From Saccharopolyspora ipomoeae (lineage in GTDB: Bacteria; Actinomycetota; Actinomycetes; Mycobacteriales; Pseudonocardiaceae), in NCBI RefSeq assembly GCF_029952525.1, contig NZ_JASAOF010000005.1, positions 1 to 64,000 on the forward strand: a DNA stretch of 64,000 bases, in the 5' to 3' direction. Positions within the stretch are counted from its first letter, which is position 1. Every line of letters starts with the position of its first letter. The notes under the pieces were generated by a model. The model made no database searches, was not told the origin of the DNA, and worked only from the letters and a program-made list of their open reading frames with translations. Below are positions 36,123-45,486 of the stretch, piece after piece. Made by a program: the position numbers and the translations under genes.

Positions 36123-37225
36123 CGTGCGACCTCCTGCTTCTGCTCTTCCTGCTGCTGTTGGGCGGCGAGCAGGGACTGGTGGGTGGGGGCGTCCGGGACG
36201 TGCGCCGGCTTGAGCTTGGCGAACTCCTCGCGCAGCACCGGCACGACCTCCTCGCCGAGGATGTCGAGCTGCTCCAGGACCGTCTTGAGCGGCAGGCCGG
36301 CGTGGTCCATCAGGAACAGCTGGCGCTGGTAGTCGCCGACGGTCTCGCGGAAGCCCAGCGTGCGGTCGATGACCTGCTGCGGGCTGCCGACGGTCAGCGG
36401 GGTGGCGGTGCTGAAGTCCTCCAGCGACGGTCCGCCGCCGTAGACCGGGGCGTTGTCGAAGTAGGGCCGGAACTCGCGGACGGCGTCCTGGGAGTTCTTG
36501 CGCATGAACACCTGGCCGCCGAGGCCGACGATGGCCTGATCGGCCTTGCCGTGGCCGTAGTGCTCGAAGCGCTGGCGGTACAGCCGCACCATGCGCGCGG
36601 TGTGCTCGGCGGGCCAGAAGATGTTGTTGTGGAAGAACCCGTCGCCGTAGTAGGCGGCCTGCTCGGCGATCTCGGGCGAGCGGATCGAGCCGTGCCAGAC
36701 GAACGGCGCGACGCCGTCGAGCGGGCGCGGGGTCGCGGTGAACGACTGCAGCGGAGTGCGGAACTTGCCCTCCCAGTCGACCACGTCCTCACGCCACAAC
36801 CGGCGCAGCAGCGCGTAGTTCTCGATCGCCAGCGGGATGCCCTGGCGGATGTCCTGACCGAACCACGGGTAGACCGGGCCGGTGTTGCCGCGGCCCATCA
36901 TCACGTCGACGCGACCACCCGCCAGGTGCTGCAGCATCGCGAAGTCCTCGGCGATCTTCACCGGGTCGTTCGTGGTGATCAGCGTGGTGGAGGTGGACAG
37001 GATGAGGTCCTCGGTCTGCGCCGCGATGTAGCCGAGCATCGTCGTGGGCGAGGAGGCCACGAACGGCGGGTTGTGGTGCTCGCCGGTGGCGAAGACGTCG
37101 AGTCCGACCTCTTCGGCCTTGAGCGCGATCCGGACCATCGCCTGAATGCGCTCGGCCTCGGTCGGGGTCCGGCCGTTGGTCGGGTCAGTCGTCACGTCAC
37201 TGACCGAGAAGATCCCGAACTGCAT
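36119..37225 (-). CDS. Luciferase-like flavin-dependent monooxygenase, CE1758-type
   Basis: A 368-residue TIM-barrel LLM oxidoreductase. Hallmarks: MQFGIFSVSDV start, GLDVFATGEHHNPPF near residue 40, LSTSTTLITTNDPVKIAEDFA near 75, MMGRGNTGPVYPWFG near 107. A Gln/Glu-rich tail (QQQQEEQKQE) ends the protein. The substrate is unknown. GGGAG lies about 6 nt before the ATG. Next to the reductase it forms a two-component monooxygenase. Confidence 0.88.
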   Translation of the reverse strand: MQFGIFSVSDVTTDPTNGRTPTEAERIQAMVRIALKAEEVGLDVFATGEHHNPPFVASSPTTMLGYIAAQTEDLILSTSTTLITTNDPVKIAEDFAMLQHLAGGRVDVMMGRGNTGPVYPWFGQDIRQGIPLAIENYALLRRLWREDVVDWEGKFRTPLQSFTATPRPLDGVAPFVWHGSIRSPEIAEQAAYYGDGFFHNNIFWPAEHTARMVRLYRQRFEHYGHGKADQAIVGLGGQVFMRKNSQDAVREFRPYFDNAPVYGGGPSLEDFSTATPLTVGSPQQVIDRTLGFRETVGDYQRQLFLMDHAGLPLKTVLEQLDILGEEVVPVLREEFAKLKPAHVPDAPTHQSLLAAQQQQEEQKQEVAR

Positions 37226-37420
37226 GTGAACTCCCTAACTGAGCCCGAGCCCGCAGTCATTTTGTACGAGCTTCAACTACTTCCGGGAACGAGTCTTCCT
37301 TACGAAGTATTCCTGGGGAACCGCCGCACTCCCCGAAGGTGGCGCAGCTCACAGATCGGTCGCGTTCCGGCCCGACTCACCGGTGGCGTGTGGGCACCCG
37401 GGAACGTCCGGCGCCCCGCG

Positions 37421-37426
37421 TAAGAT
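37421..37426 (+). promoter_or_regulatory. -10 box of a probable leaderless recQ message
   Basis: TAAGAT matches the actinobacterial TANNNT -10 element and ends 7 nt before the GTG at 37434, the spacing at which transcription would begin on the start codon. No Shine-Dalgarno is present between them. Confidence 0.6.
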
Positions 37427-37433
37427 TCCCGCC

Positions 37434-39296
<1,863 letters not shown>

Positions 39297-39370
39297 GCCG
39301 GGGTGGCCGGGCGTTTACACTCCGCCGAGAGCGAGTGGGCCGGACAGGTGGCGTCGAGGAGAGCGAGTCG

Positions 39371-40168
39371 ATGAGCGAATGGTCGACCCCGCTGCGGGGT
39401 GTGAACACCACGGTCGCGCACAACGCGCGGGTGTGGAACTACTGGCTGGGCGGCAAGGACCACTACGAGGTCGACCGCCAGGTCGGTGAGCACATCCACA
39501 GCATGTTCCCGCTGATCGCCGACGTCGCCCGCGCCGACCGGGGTTTCCTCAAGCGCGCGGTCGCGCACCTGGCGGGCGAGGTCGGCATCCGCCAGTACCT
39601 CGACATCGGCACCGGCCTGCCCAGCGCCGACAACACCCACCAGGTGGCGCAGCAGATCGCCCCGGAATCGCACGTGGTCTACGTCGACAACGACCCGCTG
39701 GTGCTCACCCACGCCCGCGCGCTGCTGACCAGCTCGGCGACCGGCCGCACCGACTACGTCGAAGCCGACGCGCGGCACACCGAGGAGATCCTGCAGGCGG
39801 CCTCGCGCACGCTGAACTTCCAGCAGCCGATGGCGGTGATGCTGCTCGGCATCCTCAACTTCATCCAGGACACCGGTCAGGCCCGCGACATCGTCCGCCG
39901 GTTGGTCGGGGCGATCCCCTCCGGCAGCTACGTGGTGATCAGCCACCCGACGACCGAGCTCGACGGGGAGGCCAACCGGGAGGCGATGGCGTTCTGGAAC
40001 AAGAACGCCACTCCCCCGATCACCGCCCGCGGCCACGACGACATCGCCGGGTTCGTCGAGGGCCTGGAGCTCGTCGAGCCGGGCATCGTCTCCTGCGCCC
40101 GCTGGCACAACCCGGACCCGTCGGAGCCGAGCGTCCCGCAGTACGGGCTCATCGCCCGCAAGCCCTGA
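39371..40168 (+). CDS. DUF574-type SAM-dependent methyltransferase
   Basis: A 265-residue protein of the actinobacteria-enriched S-adenosyl methyltransferase family (DUF574). The opening HNARVWNYWLGGKDHYEVDR is diagnostic; the SAM-binding strand is QYLDIGTGLPSADNTH (about residue 76), followed by VVYVDNDPLVL. Streptomyces genomes carry many paralogues whose targets are unknown. GAGGAG lies about 11 nt before the ATG. The last codons and stop lie in a 17-bp tandem duplication. Confidence 0.9.
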   Translation: MSEWSTPLRGVNTTVAHNARVWNYWLGGKDHYEVDRQVGEHIHSMFPLIADVARADRGFLKRAVAHLAGEVGIRQYLDIGTGLPSADNTHQVAQQIAPESHVVYVDNDPLVLTHARALLTSSATGRTDYVEADARHTEEILQAASRTLNFQQPMAVMLLGILNFIQDTGQARDIVRRLVGAIPSGSYVVISHPTTELDGEANREAMAFWNKNATPPITARGHDDIAGFVEGLELVEPGIVSCARWHNPDPSEPSVPQYGLIARKP

Positions 40169-40184
40169 TCGCCCGCGAGCCCTG
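40151..40184 (+). repeat. 17-bp tandem duplication across a stop codon
   Basis: ATCGCCCGCAAGCCCTG (40151-40167) is followed directly by ATCGCCCGCGAGCCCTG (40168-40184), one mismatch. The first copy encodes Ile-Ala-Arg-Lys-Pro and, with the next base, the stop codon; the second copy is untranslated. Confidence 0.85.
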
Positions 40185-40188
40185 ACGG

Positions 40189-41184
40189 TCACCGCTCGCT
40201 GTCGAGCTCGGCCATGTGCGCGCTCGGGTAGCGGTCGCCGCGCACCGCGTCGCGCGGGATGAGCTCGCCGAGGCGGGCGAGGTCGTCGGCGTCGAGCCGC
40301 ACGGCGTTGCTCGCGATCATCGAATCGATCTGGCCCGGGCGGCGCGCGCCGATGACGGGCAGCACGTCCTCGCCCTGCGCGGCGACCCAGGCGATGGCCA
40401 GCTGCGCGACGGTCGCGTCCTTCTCGGCCGCGATCTCGCGCACCCGCGCCACCAGCGCCTCGTTGTGCTCGCGGTTGCCGTCCTGGAAGCGCGGCATGGC
40501 GCGCAGTCCGCCGTCGACCGCGCCGCTGCCGCCGATGAGCCCGCGGGAGAGCACGCCGTAGGCGGTGATGCCGATGCCGAGCTCGCGGCAGGTCGGCAGG
40601 ATCTCGTCCTCGATCCCGCGGGTCAGCAGCGAGTACTCGATCTGCAGATCGCTGATCGGGGCGACCGCTGCGGCGCGGCGGATGGTCTCGGCGCCGACCT
40701 CGCTGAGCCCGATGTGGCGGACGTGGCCCTTGTCGACCATCTCGGCGATCGCCCCGATGGTGTCCTCGATGGGCACGTCCGGGTCGAGCCTGGCCGGGCG
40801 GTAGACGTCGAGGTGGTCGACGCCGAGCCGGTTGAGCGAGTAGGTCAGGAAGTTCTGCACCGCCTCGGGCCGCGCGTCGTAGCCGACCGGGGTGCCGTCG
40901 GGTCCCCGCAGGGCGCCGAACTTCACCGAGAGCACGACCTCGTCGCGGTCGCGGTCGGCCAGTGCGCGGCCGATGAGCATCTCGTTGTGCCCGTGACCGT
41001 AGAAGTCGCCGGTGTCGAGCAGGGTGCCGCCCGCGTCGAGGTAGGAGTGGATGACCCGGACGCTCTCGGCGTCGTCGGTGCGCCCGTAGGCGCCGGACAG
41101 GCCCATGCAGCCGAGACCGGGCGAGGTGACGGTGGGGCCGGTGCTGCCGAGGCGGCGGGTGCGGAGCTGGGTTCGAGCTGTCAT
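40189..41184 (-). CDS. Aldo/keto reductase
   Basis: A 331-residue TIM-barrel reductase of the AKR11/13-like group. Motifs: LGCMGLSGAYG at the N-terminus, LLDTGDFYGHGHNE with catalytic Asp and Tyr (about residues 50-62), LSVKFGALRG with the Lys (about 85), and GLSEVGAETI and IEYSLLTRG later. The usual catalytic-site His/Gln position reads VYRPARLD. It reduces aldehydes or ketones with NADPH; the substrate is unknown. It is divergent from the XRE regulator, a common pairing in which the regulator controls the reductase. Confidence 0.9.
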   Translation of the reverse strand: MTARTQLRTRRLGSTGPTVTSPGLGCMGLSGAYGRTDDAESVRVIHSYLDAGGTLLDTGDFYGHGHNEMLIGRALADRDRDEVVLSVKFGALRGPDGTPVGYDARPEAVQNFLTYSLNRLGVDHLDVYRPARLDPDVPIEDTIGAIAEMVDKGHVRHIGLSEVGAETIRRAAAVAPISDLQIEYSLLTRGIEDEILPTCRELGIGITAYGVLSRGLIGGSGAVDGGLRAMPRFQDGNREHNEALVARVREIAAEKDATVAQLAIAWVAAQGEDVLPVIGARRPGQIDSMIASNAVRLDADDLARLGELIPRDAVRGDRYPSAHMAELDSER

Positions 41185-41274
41185 GCCACCACTGTCGTCC
41201 GGCTCCGGGGGCGCCGCCCAGGCCCGGTTCATCCGGGGACGGGCTCTCCCTGGCTGAAGGGCTCCGGCGGGTCG

Positions 41275-42132
41275 ATGATGGGAGGCGTGATCGACCGACC
41301 GGGGCTCGCCGACTTCCTGCGCCGACGCCGCGCGCTGCTGCGCCCGGCCGACGTCGGCCTGCCCGAGGGCGTCCGCCGCCGCACACCGGGTCTGCGCCGC
41401 GACGAGGTCGCCCAGCTCGCCGGGATCTCCACCGACTACTACGCGCGACTGGAGCAGCAGCGCGGCTCGCACCCGTCCGAGCCCGTCGTGGCGGGGCTGG
41501 CCCGCGCGCTGCGCTCCACCCTCGACGAGCGGGACCACCTGTTCCACCTCGCCGGCCTCACCCCGCCGCCGCGCCGCGCGGGCGGGCACGTCCGGCCGGG
41601 CCTGATCAGCCTCGCCGACCGGCTCACCGACGTACCGGTCTGCCTCTGCACCGACGTCAACGAGATCGTCTGGCAGAACGCGCTGGCGGTGGCGCTCATG
41701 GGCGATCAGCGGCGGCCGGGCGAGAAGCACCGCAGCGTCGTCTGGCGCTGGTTCACCGATCCCGAGGTCCGACGCGGGATGCCCGAGGAGGACTGGGCGC
41801 ACCACTCCGCGGCCCACGTCAGCGACCTGCGCGCCACCTACGCGCGCCGCGCGGGCGAACCCGACATCACCGGCCTGGTCGAGGACCTGCTGGCCCGCAG
41901 CGCCGAGTTCCGCGACCTCTGGGAGCGCCACGAGGTAGCCGTCCGCCACAAGGACCGCAAGCGCTTCCTGCACCCCGAGGTCGGCGAGGTCGACGTCAGC
42001 TGCGAAACCCTCCTCACCCCCGACGCCGACCTCAAGCTCCTCGCCTACTTCCCCACCGAGGGCACGGACGCCAAGGACAAGCTCGACCTCCTCCGGGTCA
42101 TCGGCACCCAGGACCTCCACCCCAGCCCCTGA
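41275..42132 (+). CDS. XRE-type regulator with MmyB-like ligand domain
   Basis: A protein of about 285 residues. The N-terminal HTH covers GLRRDEVAQLAGISTDYYARLEQ (about residues 42-65), and the C-terminal 180 residues are the MmyB-like PAS-type domain: DVNEIVWQNALAVALMGD, then SVVWRWFTDPEVRR. In Streptomyces such regulators pair with divergent dehydrogenases and can bind fatty-acid ligands. Two adjacent ATGs (41275, 41278) and a GTG at 41287 compete; the GTG has GGGAGG only 1 nt away, so an ATG is preferred. Confidence 0.9.
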   Translation: MMGGVIDRPGLADFLRRRRALLRPADVGLPEGVRRRTPGLRRDEVAQLAGISTDYYARLEQQRGSHPSEPVVAGLARALRSTLDERDHLFHLAGLTPPPRRAGGHVRPGLISLADRLTDVPVCLCTDVNEIVWQNALAVALMGDQRRPGEKHRSVVWRWFTDPEVRRGMPEEDWAHHSAAHVSDLRATYARRAGEPDITGLVEDLLARSAEFRDLWERHEVAVRHKDRKRFLHPEVGEVDVSCETLLTPDADLKLLAYFPTEGTDAKDKLDLLRVIGTQDLHPSP

Positions 42133-42512
42133 CCCCGCGTCGAAAACCGCAACATCCGTCGCCGGGACGCGGTGCCGTCGAACACGGCATCGAGCGGAAA
42201 TCGCGCTCTGACCTGGTGTTTTCGCAATCAGTGGCGGACGTCACGACAGGTCGCGGACCGGGACGTTTTCCCTGGTCGCACATGAACACCATCGGTCACC
42301 CTCCGCGACCGATCATGGTTATCAGCCCTGCGCATCCCCTGTTCGCGTGAACGGTCCTTGAAGGCACGACTACCCGTGGTTACCTTCAGTTAGGCGAGTT
42401 ACGGAACGGTCACGGCAGCCAGTCGCCCCCGACGCAGTCGACACCCCCGGTCGGTTGCGACCGCTCCCGCACTCGCCCCTCCCGGTAGCCGTTGCAACCC
42501 CGAAAGGAAGCC
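42133..42512. other. Long intergenic region with hairpins and a MtrA-like direct repeat
   Basis: About 380 bases. Two hairpins lie just after the XRE gene: CCGCGTC...GACGCGG (42135-42172) and TGCCGT...ACGGCA (42173-42189), likely its terminator. Farther right is GTTAC-GGAACG-GTCAC (42398-42413), a direct repeat with 6-nt spacing like the MtrA sites of actinobacteria, plus another GTTAC at 42379. I see no gene and no known riboswitch. Confidence 0.5.
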
Positions 42513-42722
42513 GTGTTCCGCCAGCGTCTCCTGAAGCTGCTGCCGGAGTCCACCCGCGAGGACCCCAGCCGCCTGACCCACGGCCTGGCCGCGACCGCGG
42601 TCCTGGTCATGGCCGCGATAGCCCCGACCGCCCAGGCGCTCGCAGCCCCCAACCCCGAAGCACCGACGCCCGCCGTCGCCCCCGCGGCAGCGTCACCGCT
42701 CCTCCCGTCGGAGCAACCCTGA
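42513..42722 (+). CDS. Small secreted peptide, 69 aa
   Basis: A GTG start with AAAGGAAG 2-5 nt upstream opens a 69-residue frame. The N-terminus is basic (FRQRLLKLLPESTRED), then comes a hydrophobic core LAATAVLVMAAIAPT and a probable signal-peptidase site after AQALA, leaving a 25-residue Pro/Ala-rich mature peptide. No homologous family is recognised. A strong terminator directly after the stop and a possible MtrA site upstream support a real gene. MtrA commonly controls secreted cell-wall proteins. Confidence 0.6.
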   Translation: MFRQRLLKLLPESTREDPSRLTHGLAATAVLVMAAIAPTAQALAAPNPEAPTPAVAPAAASPLLPSEQP

Positions 42723-42725
42723 GCC

Positions 42726-42764
42726 GAGGTGGACCGGACTGTCCCCCGCCGTCCGGTCCACCTC
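42726..42764 (+). terminator. Strong hairpin terminator with T-run
   Basis: GAGGTGGACCGGAC (42726-42739) pairs perfectly with GTCCGGTCCACCTC (42751-42764) around 11 nt, followed by TTT. It begins 3 nt after the small secreted-peptide gene. Confidence 0.9.
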
Positions 42765-42785
42765 TTTCCAACTCGGCTTTCCCAT

Positions 42786-42968
42786 TCAGCGCCGCCGCTT
42801 GCCGCCGAAGGTGTAGTGCCCCGGCCCGGGCGTGTCGATCGTCGTCTTCCCGTGCGTCATGTTCCGGCTGAAGCGCCCCAGCTTGAACCCCCACGACGTG
42901 ACGCGCGTGTTGTGGATGTTCAGGTAGATCGGGCCCAACCGAATCCGCCGGTGCAGGTGAAATCCCAT
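42786..42968 (-). CDS. DUF4236-like small basic protein, 60 aa
   Basis: A 60-residue basic protein: it opens MGFHLHRRIRLGPIYLNI, continues NTRVTSWGFKLG and ends DTPGPGHYTFGGKRRR. The MGF...R.(I/L)GP start and the DTPGPG turn are those of DUF4236-type proteins, made of short beta strands of unknown role. GGAGG lies 8 nt before the ATG. It converges with the preceding secreted-peptide gene. Confidence 0.72.
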   Translation of the reverse strand: MGFHLHRRIRLGPIYLNIHNTRVTSWGFKLGRFSRNMTHGKTTIDTPGPGHYTFGGKRRR

Positions 42969-43130
42969 ATCTCGCCCCTCCGCAGAACGTCGCTTCAGCG
43001 CACCCGAGCCGAACCCGCGCCCGCCGGACACGAACCCCACGAAATCACACAACGGACACCCCGGGCCACCACGATGATCTTCATCTCCGGGCACCCCTCC
43101 AGCACCACGGTCTGCGACCGGGAAGTCGCG

Positions 43131-43250
43131 ATGGCCAAGCCCTCGGAGATGGACCGGATCTGCCACCCCACCTGCCCCACCTGCCACGACTGCTACGACT
43201 GCTACGACTGCTACGACTGCTACGACACCCTCAAAGCCGAGCAGCTGTGA
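43131..43250 (+). CDS. Possible Cys/Tyr/Asp-repeat peptide, 39 aa
   Basis: A short frame starting MAKPSEMDRI and ending in TLKAEQL. Between them is CHPTCPTCHD followed by four consecutive Cys-Tyr-Asp triplets, giving 8 cysteines in 39 residues. GGGAAG lies 5 nt before the ATG; an in-frame ATG at 43074 would give 58 residues but lacks a ribosome site. Whether it is translated is uncertain. If so, a metal-binding or modified (RiPP-like) peptide is conceivable. No modifying enzyme is adjacent. Confidence 0.4.
   Translation: MAKPSEMDRICHPTCPTCHDCYDCYDCYDCYDTLKAEQL
43182..43226 (+). repeat. 9-bp tandem repeat TGCTACGAC, five units
   Basis: TGCCACGAC (43182-43190) is followed by four exact copies of TGCTACGAC through 43226. 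In the frame of the small peptide each unit reads Cys-Tyr-Asp. Confidence 0.9.
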
Positions 43251-43283
43251 GCTTCGGGAGTCCGAGTGCGGTGGGGAGTTCCA

Positions 43284-43367
43284 GGGCAGGGGGCAGTTTT
43301 AGCCATAATTGTCCCGACATTTCGGACATTGATCATGGGTGATTATGGCTAAAACTGTCCCCTGCCC
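43284..43367. other. Large intergenic hairpin element, copy 1
   Basis: A 26-bp arm (43284-43309) is inverted at 43342-43367 with a single mismatch; the inner part is TTTTAGCCATAAT against ATTATGGCTAAAA. The 32-nt loop holds TGTCC...GGACA, itself a small stem, and ATTGATCATGG. The AT-rich centre contrasts with the surroundings. The same loop word, spacing and architecture recur in inverse orientation at 61487-61556 with different stem sequence. It also could terminate transcription, but the long structured loop is not typical of a terminator. Confidence 0.75.
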
Positions 43368-43548
43368 ACCACCCTCGACCCGGTCACCGATCAACGCCGC
43401 GGGGAATCTCCCGTCGGGTTCGTTCAGGCCCCCGCAGGATCGAAGTGCGGAGGTGCGTCGGGTTACAGTACTTCTCCCTACTGATGGGTAGGCCGGTTCG
43501 TCCGGTTCAGGTGGGAGTTCTGGTGGCGGCGCTTTTCGAGGTCTTCTG

Positions 43549-44166
43549 ATGAGTCGTTGGTTGGGCCGGTTGACGCGGGCGTGGTGGCAGTGGGCGCGCA
43601 ACGGTGCCGCGATCACCGCGCGGACAGCGGAGGGGCGTCGTTTCGGGGCGCTGGGGGCCCGCACCCACCTGGCGTTCCCGCAGGGGGCGCTGACCGGGAT
43701 CGAGCGCATCCGCATCGGAGCCGGCTGCATCATCAACGAGCACACCGTGCTCTCCGCCGGACTGCCCGGGGCGGCGCTCGGCGAAGGCGAGCCGATGATC
43801 GTCATGGGTGATCGCTGCGTCCTCGGGCGCAACTCCGAGATCCTGGCGATGTCCTCGGTCGTGCTCGGCGACGACGTGTGGACTTCCAGCCGCGTGACGA
43901 TCGTCGACCACCACCACCGCCACGACCTCACCGACGTGCCCGTCGCCGTGCAGTGGCCGCTGCCGGTCCGGCCGGTGGTGATCGGGTCCGGGACCGTGAT
44001 CAGCACCGGATCGGTGATCCTCGCCGGGGCTCAGATCGGCGAGAACTCCATCGTCGCCTCCGGGGCGCAGGTGACCGCCGGGGTCTACCCGCCCAACAGC
44101 GTGCTCGCGGGCGTGCCCGCGCGCGTCATCCGGACGCACACCTCGGTCGAGGCCGACGCGGTCTAG
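43549..44166 (+). CDS. Hexapeptide-repeat (LbetaH) acyltransferase
   Basis: A 205-residue left-handed beta-helix transferase. The repeating [LIV]-G-x4 pattern runs through IERIRIGAGCIINEHTVL, VMGDRCVLGRN, VVLGDDVWTSSRVTIVDHHH, VVIGSGTVISTGSVILAGAQIGENSIVASGAQV and the closing SVLAGVPARVIR. The His-rich VDHHHRHD segment is in the place of the catalytic His of maltose/galactoside-type acetyltransferases. A basic amphipathic N-terminus (LGRLTRAWWQW) may touch the membrane. Target unknown, probably a sugar or glycolipid. Its stop overlaps that of DUF445. Confidence 0.87.
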   Translation: MSRWLGRLTRAWWQWARNGAAITARTAEGRRFGALGARTHLAFPQGALTGIERIRIGAGCIINEHTVLSAGLPGAALGEGEPMIVMGDRCVLGRNSEILAMSSVVLGDDVWTSSRVTIVDHHHRHDLTDVPVAVQWPLPVRPVVIGSGTVISTGSVILAGAQIGENSIVASGAQVTAGVYPPNSVLAGVPARVIRTHTSVEADAV

Positions 44167-45395
44167 GTCAGGAACTCCAGAGCGAGTACCTGGACCTCGC
44201 CGACCGCGAAACCGAGCAGCGCGCCGGTCGCGATGAGCATCCACTCCTCCTCGCGGAACGCCGGGCGGAGCAGCTCCTCGAACTCCTCGGCGTCGAGCTC
44301 CTGCATCTTGCTGACCAGGGTGTTGCGGATGTCCATCGCGTCGGCCGCGTAGTCCTCGATGTAGCTCATCGTCTCGGGCAGCTTGCCCATCACCATCTCG
44401 GCGATGCGGCCCTTGAGGTCCTGGTAGCGGCGCCCGCCGACGGCGAAGACCACCAGCGGCTTGGCGATGCTGGTGCGCCGGTTGAGCTCCTCGTCGACCT
44501 TGCGGGTCACCAGCGCCAGCACCTTGTCCGACAGCGGACCGCGCAGCACCGCCTCGATGACGTTGCGCGGCGTGACGATCTCCTTGGCGATGAGCTCGCC
44601 GTAGGCCTCGGAGACCTCCTTGCGGCGCTTGAGGAACAAGCCCTGCCACTCGAAGAGGCCCAGGTAGGTGGTCGGCTGCTGCGGCCGGAAGATCATCTTC
44701 AGCGCGAGCCAGTCGGTGAACCACCCCGTGAACAGACCGAACATCGGCATCAGGATCGGCGCCTTGAACAGCACCCACGCCGACATCTGCACCAGGCCGA
44801 TGACGAAGCCGAACACCGCACCGGAGCGCCGGATGAACTGGAACTCCTTGTCGCCGGCCTCCAGGAAGATCCGGTTGAGCAGCTCCTTGTCGCGCACCAG
44901 CGCGTTGACGACCATGTCCTTGAGATCGAAGACGTTGTCCACATCGGACTTGATCTCGTCCATGATCTCCGCGAGCATCCGCGGCGCGTCGTTCTGGACG
45001 CGCTGGATCATGGCCCGCCGCACGGCCTTCGGCATCGCCTCCCACATACCCGGCTGGTAGGTGGAGGCGACCTCGTTGACGATCTCCTCGATCGTCTGCC
45101 GCAGCGGTTCCTCGACCTCGGCGACGATGCGGTCGGGATCGAGCCGCGCCACGACGTCCTGCGGGCGCAGCAGCTGCTCGGTGAGCGTGTCGCAGGCGAT
45201 GCCCGCCATCTTCGCGGCGTGCTTGGGGACGATGCCCTGCCAGCCCAGGAACGGCCGCTTCCCCCGGAATTCAACCGGGTAGAACATCATCTTGATCGCC
45301 AGGATCTTGGTGACGTAACCGATCAAGGCGGCCACCAGCGGGATGGAGAGGTAGAGCATCCAGTGCTCGTGGAAATCCTGGAGGATCGCTCCCAT
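44163..45395 (-). CDS. DUF445 membrane protein
   Basis: A 410-residue DUF445 protein. Membrane segments are predicted at the N-terminus (LYLSIPLVAALIGYVTKILA), in the middle (VFGFVIGLVQMSAWVLF) and at the C-terminus (LIATGALLGFAVGEVQV). The paired family motif (I/L)A(I/L)KMMFYP...FLGWQGIVPK appears near residue 32 and again near 225 as LALKMIFRP...LFEWQGLFLK, showing an internal duplication. Function unknown. GGAAGG lies 7 nt before the ATG. Confidence 0.87.
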   Translation of the reverse strand: MGAILQDFHEHWMLYLSIPLVAALIGYVTKILAIKMMFYPVEFRGKRPFLGWQGIVPKHAAKMAGIACDTLTEQLLRPQDVVARLDPDRIVAEVEEPLRQTIEEIVNEVASTYQPGMWEAMPKAVRRAMIQRVQNDAPRMLAEIMDEIKSDVDNVFDLKDMVVNALVRDKELLNRIFLEAGDKEFQFIRRSGAVFGFVIGLVQMSAWVLFKAPILMPMFGLFTGWFTDWLALKMIFRPQQPTTYLGLFEWQGLFLKRRKEVSEAYGELIAKEIVTPRNVIEAVLRGPLSDKVLALVTRKVDEELNRRTSIAKPLVVFAVGGRRYQDLKGRIAEMVMGKLPETMSYIEDYAADAMDIRNTLVSKMQELDAEEFEELLRPAFREEEWMLIATGALLGFAVGEVQVLALEFLT

Positions 45396-45486
45396 CTCAC
45401 GCCCTTCCCCGAAAAAGCCCCGGCCCCACCTGCGTCCGACGAACCTGTGCTCGACGACACAGCGGGATTGACCTTACCCCGCGCGA

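Noticed and set aside
43182-43226. Short regular repeats as a CRISPR array
   Set aside because: Units are 9 bp with no spacers, and no cas genes are present; it is a simple tandem repeat.
42729-43250. A 173-codon plus-strand frame covering the terminator and the DUF4236-like gene
   Set aside because: It starts in a hairpin, is antisense to a gene with a good ribosome site, and only its last 39 codons look plausible.
43284-43367. Hairpin copy 1 as a plain terminator
   Set aside because: The stem is unusually long with a 32-nt loop conserved in a second copy; termination may occur but does not explain the loop conservation.
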